Counted from the first letter of the stretch, positions 34,388 through 42,946 are shown. The stretch is DNA of 64,000 nucleotides from Lentzea aerocolonigenes (GCF_000974445.1 NZ_BBOJ01000025.1:62001-126000), one strand, 5' to 3'. Made by a program: numbers and translations. The notes: generated from the sequence alone by a model not told the origin.

Positions 34388-35616
34388 CGTGCCTCCCCGT
34401 GCCACGGGCGGAAGGGCCGGCCCTCGATCTCGAAGACCCGCGAGAACAGTTCGTAGAACTCCAGGCGCAACGCCTGGATCGCGGCGACCAGCGCCTCGAG
34501 GGAGAACGCCAGGGCGTTGCCGAGCAGGAAGAGGAAGACCGCCGCGCCGATCCCCGCCACCCCGTGGCCGGCCAGCGCGGTCGTGCCCAGCCACACCACG
34601 GAACCGATCGCCGCGTGCACCAGGCCGAACGCCGCGAGCCGGGCGAAGGACACCAGGTTCGACCCGGTTCTGATCACGATGTCGAACAACTGCACCACGG
34701 CCTGCGCCACGCCCGCCGCACCACCACCGGACGCGGCCGCGAAACCCACTCCGGCCAGCACCAGCCCGGCCACCGCCGTGACGGCGCCACCCACGACGAC
34801 GAGATCGGCGTGGAGCAACAGACCACCGGCCACGCCGGCGATCCCCAGGAACAGCGTGGCCCCGGCGATCCCCGACGCCGCGTACACCGCGAGCCGCGGA
34901 CCGCCTTCCCGCCACCGGTTGACGATGGCGACGGCGTAAGCGGCGGCGAGCAGCACCGCCCCCGCCGCGACACCCGCCCCCAGCAGCAGAACGGGGTCCT
35001 CCAGTGGATCGACCCACAACACCGGGACGACGCCGGTCGGTCCGAAGAACTCCCCGTAGAGAACGCCGAAGAAGGTGCTGGCCACGCCCGCACCGGCCAC
35101 GAACGGCCAGGCGGAGCGCCAGCGGGCGAGCCGGGGCCAGGTGCGCACCAGCGCCGCGACCGCGACCAGCAGCAGTCCCTGGCCGGCGTCGCCGAACATC
35201 ATCCCGAACATCAGCACGTAGGCGGCGCCGGCCAGCAACGTCGGATCGACGTCCTGGTACGGCACGGTGCCGTACGTGCTGACGAGCGGCGTGAAGGAAC
35301 GCCGCACAGTCCCGGTTCCGCGCAACAGGGTCGGTGGGTCCACTCCACGCGGCGCGCGCATGGGCACCAGCGCGGCGCCCACCTCCGCGAGAGCAGCCGC
35401 GACGGCCGGCCGTTCCACCGCTGGGCACCATCCCACCAGCGCCGCGACCTCACCGCGCCGGACCGCGCCGGCGACCACCTTCTCCAGCTCCTCGTCGGTG
35501 CGGTCGATGTCGACCAGACCCGACAGCTTCATCACCGCGTCGCGCAGCACGGCCTCGGGCGCGACGATCGCCACCCGTTCCATCCGGACCGGGGCCACTG
35601 CCTCAGGCAAGGGCAT
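34384..35616 (-). CDS. atpI: A/V-type ATPase subunit I (membrane stator), short form
   Basis: A 410-residue protein; usual subunit I length is about 600-700. The membrane half is complete: YGTVPYQDVDPTLLAGAAYV then FGMMFGDAGQG, the key Arg helix VSFARLAAFGLVHAAI, and the final FSLEALVAAIQALRLEFYEL with FRPW. The cytosolic N-terminal domain is reduced to about 100 residues. The start at 35616 overlaps the upstream subunit C gene by 14 bases. Confidence 0.9.
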   Translation of the reverse strand: MPLPEAVAPVRMERVAIVAPEAVLRDAVMKLSGLVDIDRTDEELEKVVAGAVRRGEVAALVGWCPAVERPAVAAALAEVGAALVPMRAPRGVDPPTLLRGTGTVRRSFTPLVSTYGTVPYQDVDPTLLAGAAYVLMFGMMFGDAGQGLLLVAVAALVRTWPRLARWRSAWPFVAGAGVASTFFGVLYGEFFGPTGVVPVLWVDPLEDPVLLLGAGVAAGAVLLAAAYAVAIVNRWREGGPRLAVYAASGIAGATLFLGIAGVAGGLLLHADLVVVGGAVTAVAGLVLAGVGFAAASGGGAAGVAQAVVQLFDIVIRTGSNLVSFARLAAFGLVHAAIGSVVWLGTTALAGHGVAGIGAAVFLFLLGNALAFSLEALVAAIQALRLEFYELFSRVFEIEGRPFRPWHGEAR

Positions 35617-36502
35617 CGAAGACCTCCACCGGCCGGCCGCCGTGTGCGGTGAGCTCGAGCGCGGCACGCACCCGCCGGGCGTCCAGCGCGAGCAGGGCGG
35701 CGCAGCCCACCACCGGCCCCGGACCGAAGCCCGGACCGCGCAGCAGCGTGTGCGCGTCGTTCTCGACCCGCGTCCACCACCGCTCCTCGGCACGCCAGAG
35801 ATCCGCGGGTTCCTGGACGTCCACGAGCGCCCAGGCCGCCTCACCGGGCAGAGCACCGGCGAACGCCACCAGGTCGCCGGGCACCTCCGGTCCGAGCAGC
35901 GCCGACTCCGGTGCCGGTCGGCCGAGCAGGAACCGCGCCCGCGCGACCAGCAACGCCGCCGCACCCGCGGCCCACGCCGAAGCCTGTGACACGCCACCCG
36001 CCACTCGCGCCGCCCAGCCGAGCTGCACGCCGCACGCGATCCGCCACGGGTCGGCAGCACCGGGATCGCCCCAGGGCGAGGCGGCGAGTGCGTCTCGCAG
36101 TTCGGCGAGCGAGGTGGTGGCGGCGAGCCGGGGCCAGGCGGTGGCCAGGGTGCCGAGCCGGTACAGCTCACCCGTGCTCTCCCCGGTCAGGGACCGCACG
36201 TGCTCCAGCACGTTCGCGACCTCGAACCACCCGGCCAGCAGCCTCACCAGCTCGGCCCCCGCCCGCGGCTGCCACCCGGCGAGCACCCGCAGGTGCCACA
36301 ACAGGGTCGCGGCGACCGCGTGCTCCGTCTGCTCCAACGACTGTCCCACCCGCAGATGGCGCTGATAGGGACCGGCGCTCAGCAACCGTTGCGCCTCTGC
36401 CAGCGAGGCACAGCTCGCCACCTCACGCGCGCCGACGGCGCCCGCTCGCCGGCGCAGCAGCGCCCGCGCCCGCACACCGCCCGCGGTCCACGCCGCGCTC
36501 AC
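35603..36502 (-). CDS. atpC: A/V-type ATPase subunit C (AC39-like)
   Basis: A 299-residue, Ala/Leu/Arg-rich helical protein with the AC39-like pattern LAGWFEVANVLEHVRSL. Subunit C sits between the rotor stalk and the K ring. Assigned by residual similarity and by the conserved order C-I-K or neighbours; divergence from typical members is strong. Confidence 0.72.
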   Translation of the reverse strand: MSAAWTAGGVRARALLRRRAGAVGAREVASCASLAEAQRLLSAGPYQRHLRVGQSLEQTEHAVAATLLWHLRVLAGWQPRAGAELVRLLAGWFEVANVLEHVRSLTGESTGELYRLGTLATAWPRLAATTSLAELRDALAASPWGDPGAADPWRIACGVQLGWAARVAGGVSQASAWAAGAAALLVARARFLLGRPAPESALLGPEVPGDLVAFAGALPGEAAWALVDVQEPADLWRAEERWWTRVENDAHTLLRGPGFGPGPVVGCAALLALDARRVRAALELTAHGGRPVEVFDALA

Positions 36503-36963
36503 GGCACGACCTCCGCGAGCGCCGACAGGGCCGACGCCACCGCCCGGTCCACCAGCTGAGGCGCGCGAGCCGCGGCGCGCGCCCGCGTCTGTTCGGAGCG
36601 CTCCCGAGCGGCCGCGACGAGTTGCTCGCCGTCCGGGGCCGCTTCCGCCCGCGCACGGGCGGCGGCGCGCGCACGCACCGTCGCGGCACGATCGACCGCC
36701 TCGGCGCGGAAGTTCTCGGCGTGACGGGCCGCCTGCTCACGAATCCCGGCCGCTTCGGCACGCGCCTCGCGCCGGATGCGCTCCGCCTGTGCCTCCGCCT
36801 CGGCCAGCAGGGCGAGCACCGGTTCGAGCTCGGTCGCCAGTTCGGCCGCCCGGTCCGCGGGCACTCCCGGCCGCGCCGCCGCACCCGGCGTCCCCGCCGG
36901 GCGGTAGCGCTGCAAGAGATCGCGGAGCCTCGTCACTCCTCCATGGTCGCGACGGGCCGCCAC
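36499..36963 (-). CDS. A/V-type ATPase peripheral-stalk coiled coil (G/H-like)
   Basis: A 154-residue protein (GTG start) dominated by a charged coiled coil (about 45-140, AEAQAERIRREARAEAAGIR), typical of the stator partner of subunit E. First gene of the nine-gene run; it overlaps subunit C by 4 bases. Another GTG at 36936 is possible, and the start is not fixed by a clear ribosome-binding site. A DosR-like box lies 32 bases upstream. Confidence 0.75.
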   Translation of the reverse strand: MAARRDHGGVTRLRDLLQRYRPAGTPGAAARPGVPADRAAELATELEPVLALLAEAEAQAERIRREARAEAAGIREQAARHAENFRAEAVDRAATVRARAAARARAEAAPDGEQLVAAARERSEQTRARAAARAPQLVDRAVASALSALAEVVP

Positions 36964-36994
36964 GCACGGCAGTGACGCTCATCCCCGTTCCGCA

Positions 36995-37008
36995 GGGACC
37001 TCTGCCCC
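36995..37008. promoter_or_regulatory. DosR-like box between ATPase operon and metallo-beta-lactamase gene
   Basis: GGGACCTCTGCCCC fits the GGGAC-N5-CCC pattern of DosR/DevR boxes (M. tuberculosis core GGGACTWWAGTCCC). It is 32 bases before the ATPase operon and 101 bases before the divergent gene, and could serve both. Confidence 0.6.
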
Positions 37009-37108
37009 TTGGGCACCGAGGAACCGCCGCGCCACGGCCGAACTGCCCTGTCCCGCCAGCTCGGCCCGCAGGATCCTCGACGGGTCAGCACACCGTGAGG
37101 AGGCGGGC

Positions 37109-37867
37109 ATGCCGGCGGAACGCGTCGCCGAGGACGTGTACGTGATCGCGCTCGGGCGGGGCCTCATGGCCACGAACGCCTACCTGGTGCGCGCGGACGA
37201 GGGCTGGGTCCTGATCGACACCGGCTGGCGACGCGACGCCGACACCGTCTCCAACGCCACCCTGGCGTTGCTCGGCAAGGGAACGCGCCCGACCGCGATC
37301 CTGCTCACCCACCTGCACCCGGACCACTCCGGAGCCGCCCCCGCCCTGGCTCACCGGTGGGACATGCCGGTGCACGTGCATCCGGCGGAACTCCCTCAAG
37401 CCGCGGGGAAACTGATGCCCCAGTACGCCAACCCGCTCGACCGCCGGCTGATCGGACCACTCATGAGGTTGCTGCCCGCGAAAACCCGCGCCCGCCTCGT
37501 CGCGGCAGGAGACCTGACCGGCACCGCGCGCGGCCTCGACCCGCTCTCCAGCCCACCCGGTCTGCCCGGCTGGGAAGCCGTGCCGACACCCGGTCACACC
37601 CCGGGCCACATCGCCTACCTCCGTCGCCGCGACCGCGTGTTGATCACCGGTGACGCGCTGCTGACCATCGACCTCAACGCGTTCGGCCGACGACGGCTCG
37701 CAGGCCCGCCGTGGTACACCACGTGGCACCGGCCCACAGCCGAAGAATCGATCCGAACACTGGCGACACTGCAACCCGAGGTCATCGCGCCCGGACACGG
37801 CGAACCCCTCAGCGCCGACGCCGCCACCCGCCTGCGCGAGTTCGCGGACCAGCTCCGCACGCGCTGA
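37109..37867 (+). CDS. Metallo-beta-lactamase-fold hydrolase
   Basis: A 252-residue protein with the dinuclear metal motif THLHPDHSG, GHTPGHIAY, a later Asp in TGDALLT and His in APGHGEPL. This is the glyoxalase II/lactonase-like branch; the substrate is unknown. GAGGAGG precedes the ATG. It shares the DosR-like promoter region with the ATPase operon. Confidence 0.88.
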   Translation: MPAERVAEDVYVIALGRGLMATNAYLVRADEGWVLIDTGWRRDADTVSNATLALLGKGTRPTAILLTHLHPDHSGAAPALAHRWDMPVHVHPAELPQAAGKLMPQYANPLDRRLIGPLMRLLPAKTRARLVAAGDLTGTARGLDPLSSPPGLPGWEAVPTPGHTPGHIAYLRRRDRVLITGDALLTIDLNAFGRRRLAGPPWYTTWHRPTAEESIRTLATLQPEVIAPGHGEPLSADAATRLREFADQLRTR

Positions 37868-38263
37868 CGAGCCGGATTCAGACTTCAAGCGCGGCAAGGA
37901 CTCTCGCTCTGCGCCGTACCAGCGTCACCCGCACGTGCCTCTCTGACAGCCGGATGCGGTCTTGTCCCGAAACCTCTGGGCTCGCCGGCCCAGGGCCCCG
38001 CCGTGGATGAGAGCGCTCACTCCGCCTGACGTGTCACGAACAGAAGTGCTCAAGGCTCCAGATCGATCGTCTGCACATGCCCGTAGCCGGTGAGCCTGTT
38101 CGCAGGACGCCGGTACGAGCCGAAGGTCCCTGGTGCGCTGCCTGCACGTGACGCAAGGTGGACGTGGCGCCGGCACGCCGGGACGCGGATGTCACAGTCG
38201 AACACCTGCGTGTCGGCACCGCGTGAACCAGCCGGACGGACGCGCGCTGAAGGGCATCGGCCG
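37868..38263. other. Gene-free interval with an orphan DosR-like half-box
   Basis: About 400 bases with no credible gene. On the minus strand 38117-38130 reads GGGACCTTCGGCTC, whose first half equals the DosR-like boxes nearby, but no gene starts appropriately downstream. With the broken stress-protein gene beside it, this looks like decaying DNA. Confidence 0.4.
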
Positions 38264-38549
38264 TCACCGCTGCGGCCGGACCACCGCGAGGGGGCACGGC
38301 GCGTGGTGCACGAGCGTCGCGGCCGTGGAACCGAGCAACGTCGATGTGGCCGGCGGCGGCTCCCAGGTCGGCGCGGCTCGGCATCGGTGGCAGATAGGCG
38401 TGTGCCAGGCGCAACGGCGCGTTGTGGCGCACACACTCGTCCGCTGCCCACGCGACGGCGTCGAGCGCCGACACCGATCCGTCGACGCCGGCGACGACCG
38501 GTGCTCCAGGTCCCTTGCTCGTGAAACGAACGTCCTCTTCGCCGGGCAC
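38264..38549 (-). pseudogene. Broken universal stress protein gene
   Basis: The N-terminal part is a clear UspA domain: PVVAGVDGSVSALDAVAWAA then HNAPLRLAHAYLPP. The reading frame then shifts; the UspA C-terminal signature LLGSTAATLVHHAPCPLAVV appears in another frame and ends near 38264. The intervening ATP-binding middle (GxxGxG region) is missing, so an internal deletion with frameshift is likely. USPs are hallmark DosR-regulon members in mycobacteria. Confidence 0.7.
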
Positions 38550-38622
38550 GGACGACAGGGCGGACCGACTCGGTTCGCGCGGGGCCTTCGGCCTTCCCGT
38601 CACAGGAAGACCGCGGACGAGA

Positions 38623-39258
38623 TCATCCGCGGGAGCCGACCGCGAACGCGACCCGCTTGGCAACGGACACCGCGTGGTCGGCGAACCGCTCGTAATAGCG
38701 GCCGAGCAGCGTGAGGTCCATCGCCGTCTCGACATTCCACCGGTGCTCGAAGACCAGCGTGCCGTACAGCGACCTGAGCAAGGTGTCCATCTCGGCGTCG
38801 GCTCGTTCCAGGGCCACTGCGGCATCGGCGTTCTCCGTCGTCATCGCCTCCTGAGCGGCCGCGGCCATCCTGGCCGCCACCGCTCCCATCTCGACGATCG
38901 TCGGACGCACCGCCGACGGGACCACCGGCCGGGGATGCCGCTGCCTCACCAGTTCGGCCACATGACGGGCCAGCGTGGCCATGCGCTTGAGGTCCGCGCT
39001 CGTCCGCAGGCCTGCGATGATCGTGCGAAGATCACCTGCCACGGGCTGCTGCCGGGCCAGCAACGTGAGAGCCTGCTGATCGATCCGGTGGTGCGCCTCG
39101 ACCAGTCCGGCGTCGTCGTTGATCACCTCGGCGGCTCCGCTGAGCGATACGTCGAGCACGGCGGTGGTGGCGCGGGTCATCGCGTCCTGGGTGCGCTGGG
39201 CCAGATCGGCCAGCTGCCGGCGGAACCCGGCCAGCTCGGCGTCGAACGCCTCACGCAT
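38623..39258 (-). CDS. phoU: PhoU-family phosphate regulator
   Basis: A 211-residue helical protein with two PhoU three-helix units; the acidic metal-binding stretches appear as LRTSADLKRMATLARHVAEL and GRYYERFADHAVSVAKRV. PhoU proteins damp phosphate uptake and PhoR signalling and are linked to persister states. The ATG at 39258 has GAGGTG upstream. It follows the CBS-BON gene by 19 bases, so it should share its DosR-like promoter rather than a pst operon. Confidence 0.9.
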   Translation of the reverse strand: MREAFDAELAGFRRQLADLAQRTQDAMTRATTAVLDVSLSGAAEVINDDAGLVEAHHRIDQQALTLLARQQPVAGDLRTIIAGLRTSADLKRMATLARHVAELVRQRHPRPVVPSAVRPTIVEMGAVAARMAAAAQEAMTTENADAAVALERADAEMDTLLRSLYGTLVFEHRWNVETAMDLTLLGRYYERFADHAVSVAKRVAFAVGSRG

Positions 39259-39277
39259 GACGATCACCTCTCCACGG

Positions 39278-39958
39278 TCAGCCGAACATCCCGGCCCGGC
39301 GGGGACGCAGGGTGTGGTCCCACTCGTACTCCAGCTCGTTCTCCAAGCCGACGACGCCCGGCAGCGCGCGGACGAAGTAGGCGGCGAGGTCCACATCGCT
39401 GCGCCGCTCCAGCAGTCCTCGCATCGTCACCACGCCGTCGTGCACAGTGATGTCCACCGTGGCCGGGTTGAGCCAGGTCGAGCTGCTGAACACCTCGTCC
39501 TGGATCTCTGCCCGCAGCGCCTCGTCGTCCTTCACGAACACCTTGAGCAGGTCTCGCCGCGACAGCACCCCGACCAGAGCGCCCTCCACGTCGACCACGA
39601 ACAGCCTGCGCACGCCGGCCTTGGCCAGTTCCACCGCCGCGGTGCTCGCGGAGGCGTCCATGCGGATGGTGCGGACCGGCGTCGTCATCACCTCACGCGC
39701 GGTGCCGCCGAGCGCCCGCCGCCAGCGCCGCTTCTCCGCCCGGCTCGACAGAACGGCGGGCCTGGTTCCGCCGCGGAACTCCTCCTTCGCCAGCAGGTCG
39801 GCCTCGGAGACCACGCCCACGGCGTAGTCCCCCTCGACCACCGGCACCGCGCTGATGCCGTGCTCCTTCATCAGCAGCGCCAGGTCCTTGAACGGCGTCT
39901 CGGGGTGCGCGGTGATCACCTCGCTGGTCATCAGCGAAGCAACGGAAAGCCGGTGCAT
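39278..39958 (-). CDS. CBS-domain pair with BON domain
   Basis: A 226-residue protein: CBS1 (VASLMTSEVITAHPETPFKD... VGVVSEADLLAKEEF), CBS2 (VMTTPVRTIRMDASAS... GVLSRRDLLKVF) and a C-terminal BON-like domain (DITVHDGVVTMRGLLERRSD... LPGVVGLENEL). It is a close paralogue of 62979-63665. It probably senses adenylates and associates with the envelope or partner proteins. GGAGGAG precedes the ATG; a DosR-like box lies 74 bases upstream. It probably leads phoU. Confidence 0.88.
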   Translation of the reverse strand: MHRLSVASLMTSEVITAHPETPFKDLALLMKEHGISAVPVVEGDYAVGVVSEADLLAKEEFRGGTRPAVLSSRAEKRRWRRALGGTAREVMTTPVRTIRMDASASTAAVELAKAGVRRLFVVDVEGALVGVLSRRDLLKVFVKDDEALRAEIQDEVFSSSTWLNPATVDITVHDGVVTMRGLLERRSDVDLAAYFVRALPGVVGLENELEYEWDHTLRPRRAGMFG

Positions 39959-40031
39959 GGCGTTCTCCTCCCGTTGGGTGGTGAGTGTCCGCGACACCCT
40001 CAAGGCTTCTCCCCGACGGCTGCGTGCCACA

Positions 40032-40045
40032 GGGACCTTCGTCGC
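40032..40045. promoter_or_regulatory. DosR-like box before CBS-BON/phoU
   Basis: GGGACCTTCGTCGC has a perfect first half-site and the TTCGTC centre shared with the box at 54423. It lies 74 bases upstream of the CBS-BON gene. Confidence 0.6.
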
Positions 40046-40105
40046 CACAGATCTGAGCCACTGTGCTCGTCGCACCACGACGAAACCCGGTGAGCTGCGG
40101 CGAGA

Positions 40106-40591
40106 TCACGCCAGGCGTGGCGCCATCCGATACGGCTGCACGACTCCGGTGCGCCACGCCGCCGGGTCGGGTTCGACCTCCGGATCGCTGAAGTAGATCT
40201 CCCAGGCGTCGCCCGCGATGTCGCCGCCCCGTGCCCGCACCCACGACGTCAGCGCGCCGTACGCCGACTCCATCGCCTCGTAGGGCCCGAGGTGCACCGT
40301 CCTGGCGGCCGGGCCACCGGGAAGTGCTGAGGGGTGCACACCGTCCGCGCGGTCGATCGCCACGCCGACCGGGTATCCCGCCTCCACCCGGAACCGGCCG
40401 TCCTCCAGCCGGTGGTAACGGGCGAACGGTGCGCCCGTCGGCTCGATCCCGCAGCCCGCCAGGACGGCGGCGATGTCGTTGTACGTCTTCGTCAGCCACG
40501 GACCGATCTCCGGTACCGCCAAGGTCGTCTCGGCGACCGCTGTCGGCTGCTCGGAGAGGATCTGGGGGTGGATGTCGTATCGCTGCACCAT
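40106..40591 (-). CDS. GyrI-like effector-binding-domain protein
   Basis: A 161-residue protein with the SOUL/GyrI-like pattern AETTLAVPEIGPWLTKTYND, YHRLEDGRFRVEAGYPVG, HLGPYEAMESAYGALTSWV and WEIYFSDPE. Such domains bind small hydrophobic ligands, alone or fused to AraC/MerR regulators; here it is stand-alone. The ATG overlaps the ATPase stop (TGATG), so it is translated after the degenerate P-type ATPase. Confidence 0.85.
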   Translation of the reverse strand: MVQRYDIHPQILSEQPTAVAETTLAVPEIGPWLTKTYNDIAAVLAGCGIEPTGAPFARYHRLEDGRFRVEAGYPVGVAIDRADGVHPSALPGGPAARTVHLGPYEAMESAYGALTSWVRARGGDIAGDAWEIYFSDPEVEPDPAAWRTGVVQPYRMAPRLA

Positions 40592-42585
40592 CACGTCAGC
40601 GTCCGTCGCCGCACGTCCGCGTCGACAGGGTCGTGCGTTCGCGGCCCTGCGGCACCCCGGAGCACATCTGGCGGGACCTTCGCCTCTACCGGGACCGCGG
40701 ACGCCGCCGCCCGCAGCGTCAACCGCTTGAGAGCCAGCGCGTTGGCAACGACGATCAAGCTGGAACCGGACATCGACAGTGCGGCGATCTCGGGACGGAG
40801 GACGAACCCGAAGAGCGGTTCGAGCACGCCCGCGGCGATCGGCAACGCGATGGTGTTGTAGCCGATGGCCCAGCCCAGGTTCTGGCGCATCTTGCGCAGG
40901 GTGTCCCGTCCGATGCGCAAGGCGGCCGGTACGTCGAGCGGGTCGGAGCGCATGAGCACGACGTCGGTGGTCTCGACGGCGACGTCGGTTCCCGCTCCGA
41001 AGGCGATGCCGAGGTCGGCTCGGGCGAGCGCGGGAGCGTCGTTCACGCCGTCACCGACCACCGCGACCCGGCGGCCGCCGCGTTGCAGCTCGGCGACCTT
41101 CGCCTCCGGCAGCACCTCGGCGACAACGGTGTCGATCCCGATTTCGTGCAGCGCTCGCACGGCGGCGGCCGAGGTTTCCCGTGGTGCGTCGGCGATGCCG
41201 ATGAGACCGACCGCCCTGCCGTCCACGGCGGCGAGGACCGCGGTGCGGCCTGTGGCGGCGAGCTCGTCACGGCGGGCCGCCATCCGCCCCGGGTCGACGC
41301 CCTCGCGTTCGAGCAGTTCTCCGTCTCCGACGACCACCCGGTGCCCGGCCACGTCGGCGACGGCACCGTGGCCGGGAACGTTCTCGACCCGCTCGGCCCC
41401 TGTCCCGCCGAGTCCGCGTGCGCGGCGGACGACGGCTGCCGCGAGCGGGTGTTCCGACTCCCGCTCGACCGTCGCGACGAGCCGCAGCAGTTCCTCCTCG
41501 CCGACACCATCCGTGATCACGTCCGTGACCTCTGGCTCCCCCTTGGTGAGCGTGCCGGTCGCGGCCATCACGACGACATCGATCCGGGCCGACATCTCCA
41601 GGCCCGCGGTGTTCCTGAACAACACACCTCGCTTCGCCCCAAGCCCGGTGCCGACCACCACCGCGACCGGGGTGGCGAGCGCGAGCGCGTCGGGACTGGC
41701 GACCACCACGACGGTGATCGCGAACAGGACGGCCGTCGCGAACGAGGCACCGGACGACAACCAGGCCGTCAGCGTCAGTCCTCCGCCCGCGAGCGCCACG
41801 AGGACCAGCCAGAACGCCGCGCGATCGGCGAGCCGCTGCCCCGGTGGCTTCGAGTTCTGCGCTTCCTGGACGAGTTTCACGATCTGCGCCAAGGCGGTGT
41901 CCGAACCGACCCTGGTGGCCCGGACGCGGAGAGTGCTGGAGGAGTTGGTGGTCCCGCCGGCCACCGTCGATCCGGGCGCTTTGTGCACCGGCAGGCTCTC
42001 ACCGGTGACCATCGACTCGTCGACCTCCGAGTCACCGTCCTCGACAACACCGTCCACGGCGATCTTCGCCCCCGGCCGGACCAGCAGCAGCTCGCCGACC
42101 GCCACCTCGGCCGTCGGCACCTCGGCGGCCTCACCGTGCCGCAGCACCACGGCCGTGGGCGGCGCCACGTCCAGCAGCGCACGGATGGCGTCGTCGACAC
42201 CTCCACGGGCACGCATCTCGAACCAGTGTCCCAACAGGACGAACGCGGCCGGTGCGGTCGCGGCCTCGTAGAAGACCTCTCCCCCGCCGGTCAGCGTGAT
42301 CACCGCCGAGCACCCCCAGCCCGCGCCCACCGCGACAGCGACCAGCACCGTCCCGTCGAGCGTCCGGGCCCGCAACGCCCGCCAGGCCCCGTCGAAGAAG
42401 GTCCAGCACGAGTAGAAGATCACCGGCAGGCTCAGCGACAACGACCACACGTCCGCGCGCATCCCGAACGGCGTCGGCAAGAGCAGCCCGAACGCCGCGG
42501 TGCCGACAGATGACCACAGCACGACCGGAATCGAGAACAGCAGCGCTACCAGGAACCGGTTGCGCAGGTCAGCGGCCATCGACAT
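40591..42585 (-). CDS. P1B-type ATPase homologue lacking catalytic Asp (pseudo-ATPase)
   Basis: A 664-residue intact reading frame with P1B architecture. Kept: TGES (194-197), SEHP (about 378), GDGVND (about 511) and the C-terminal helices. Lost: the phosphorylation motif DKTGT is AATGT (341-345, codons GCC GCG); the membrane metal site CPC/CPD is SPD (297-299); and the LTGDN segment is absent, ALHEIGIDTVVAEVLPE running straight through. ATP-driven transport therefore looks impossible. There is no N-terminal HMA domain, but a separate HMA-like protein precedes it. No stop or frameshift is seen, so the protein may persist as a regulator or scaffold. Confidence 0.9.
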   Translation of the reverse strand: MSMAADLRNRFLVALLFSIPVVLWSSVGTAAFGLLLPTPFGMRADVWSLSLSLPVIFYSCWTFFDGAWRALRARTLDGTVLVAVAVGAGWGCSAVITLTGGGEVFYEAATAPAAFVLLGHWFEMRARGGVDDAIRALLDVAPPTAVVLRHGEAAEVPTAEVAVGELLLVRPGAKIAVDGVVEDGDSEVDESMVTGESLPVHKAPGSTVAGGTTNSSSTLRVRATRVGSDTALAQIVKLVQEAQNSKPPGQRLADRAAFWLVLVALAGGGLTLTAWLSSGASFATAVLFAITVVVVASPDALALATPVAVVVGTGLGAKRGVLFRNTAGLEMSARIDVVVMAATGTLTKGEPEVTDVITDGVGEEELLRLVATVERESEHPLAAAVVRRARGLGGTGAERVENVPGHGAVADVAGHRVVVGDGELLEREGVDPGRMAARRDELAATGRTAVLAAVDGRAVGLIGIADAPRETSAAAVRALHEIGIDTVVAEVLPEAKVAELQRGGRRVAVVGDGVNDAPALARADLGIAFGAGTDVAVETTDVVLMRSDPLDVPAALRIGRDTLRKMRQNLGWAIGYNTIALPIAAGVLEPLFGFVLRPEIAALSMSGSSLIVVANALALKRLTLRAAASAVPVEAKVPPDVLRGAAGPRTHDPVDADVRRRTLT

Positions 42586-42619
42586 CGCGCCGTGGCCGGT
42601 CTTCTCGTGCGGGGAGTGC

Positions 42620-42814
42620 TCAGCGCCCGGTTCCGCAATGGGGTCGCAGGTCCGCCACGGAGGTCACGGCCGGGTCGAAGTGCACGGTCGCCGTCTGCGC
42701 GGCCGGGTTGACCTCGACCAGGTGCACGCCGGGTTGCCTGCCGAGCTCGGCGTTCACGACGTTCTGCTCGGAGGCCCAGCGCAGGCCGCTGACGTCCAGC
42801 ACCACGGTGTTCAT
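42620..42814 (-). CDS. HMA-like small protein without CxxC
   Basis: A 64-residue HMA-fold protein (VSGLRWASEQNVVNAELG then VEVNPAAQTATVHFDPAVTS). The metal loop that should read GMTCxxC reads GLRWASE, so both Cys are lost. One Cys remains at the end (PHCGTGR). It lies 34 bases upstream of the degenerate P-type ATPase and presumably partners it. DosR-like elements lie about 100-130 bases upstream. Confidence 0.8.
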   Translation of the reverse strand: MNTVVLDVSGLRWASEQNVVNAELGRQPGVHLVEVNPAAQTATVHFDPAVTSVADLRPHCGTGR

Positions 42815-42909
42815 CGCGGCTCCTCGTCACCGAGCCGTGTCGCCGGCCCGGGCCTCGGCACAGCAGGGGTCCTCGCACGAGCATCGCCTTCCGGGCCAGG
42901 TGTCCATCA

Positions 42910-42946
42910 GGGACGTTCGGTGCCATCGCCGGAATCCGAAGGTCCC
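42910..42946. promoter_or_regulatory. Two DosR-like elements before the HMA/pseudo-ATPase unit
   Basis: GGGACGTTCGGTGC at 42910-42923 and, on the minus strand, GGGACCTTCGGATT at 42946-42933. Each has a perfect first half and the TTCGG centre but a poor second half. Paired imperfect boxes are common at DosR promoters. Confidence 0.5.

Noticed and set aside
38509..38514. GGTCCC giving GGGACCTGGAGCAC on the minus strand.
   Set aside because: It falls in the N-terminal coding part of the broken universal stress protein and has only one half-site.
40671..40690. GGGACCTTCGCCTC, resembling the DosR-like boxes.
   Set aside because: It lies inside the 3' coding part of the P-type ATPase homologue, far from any gene start.
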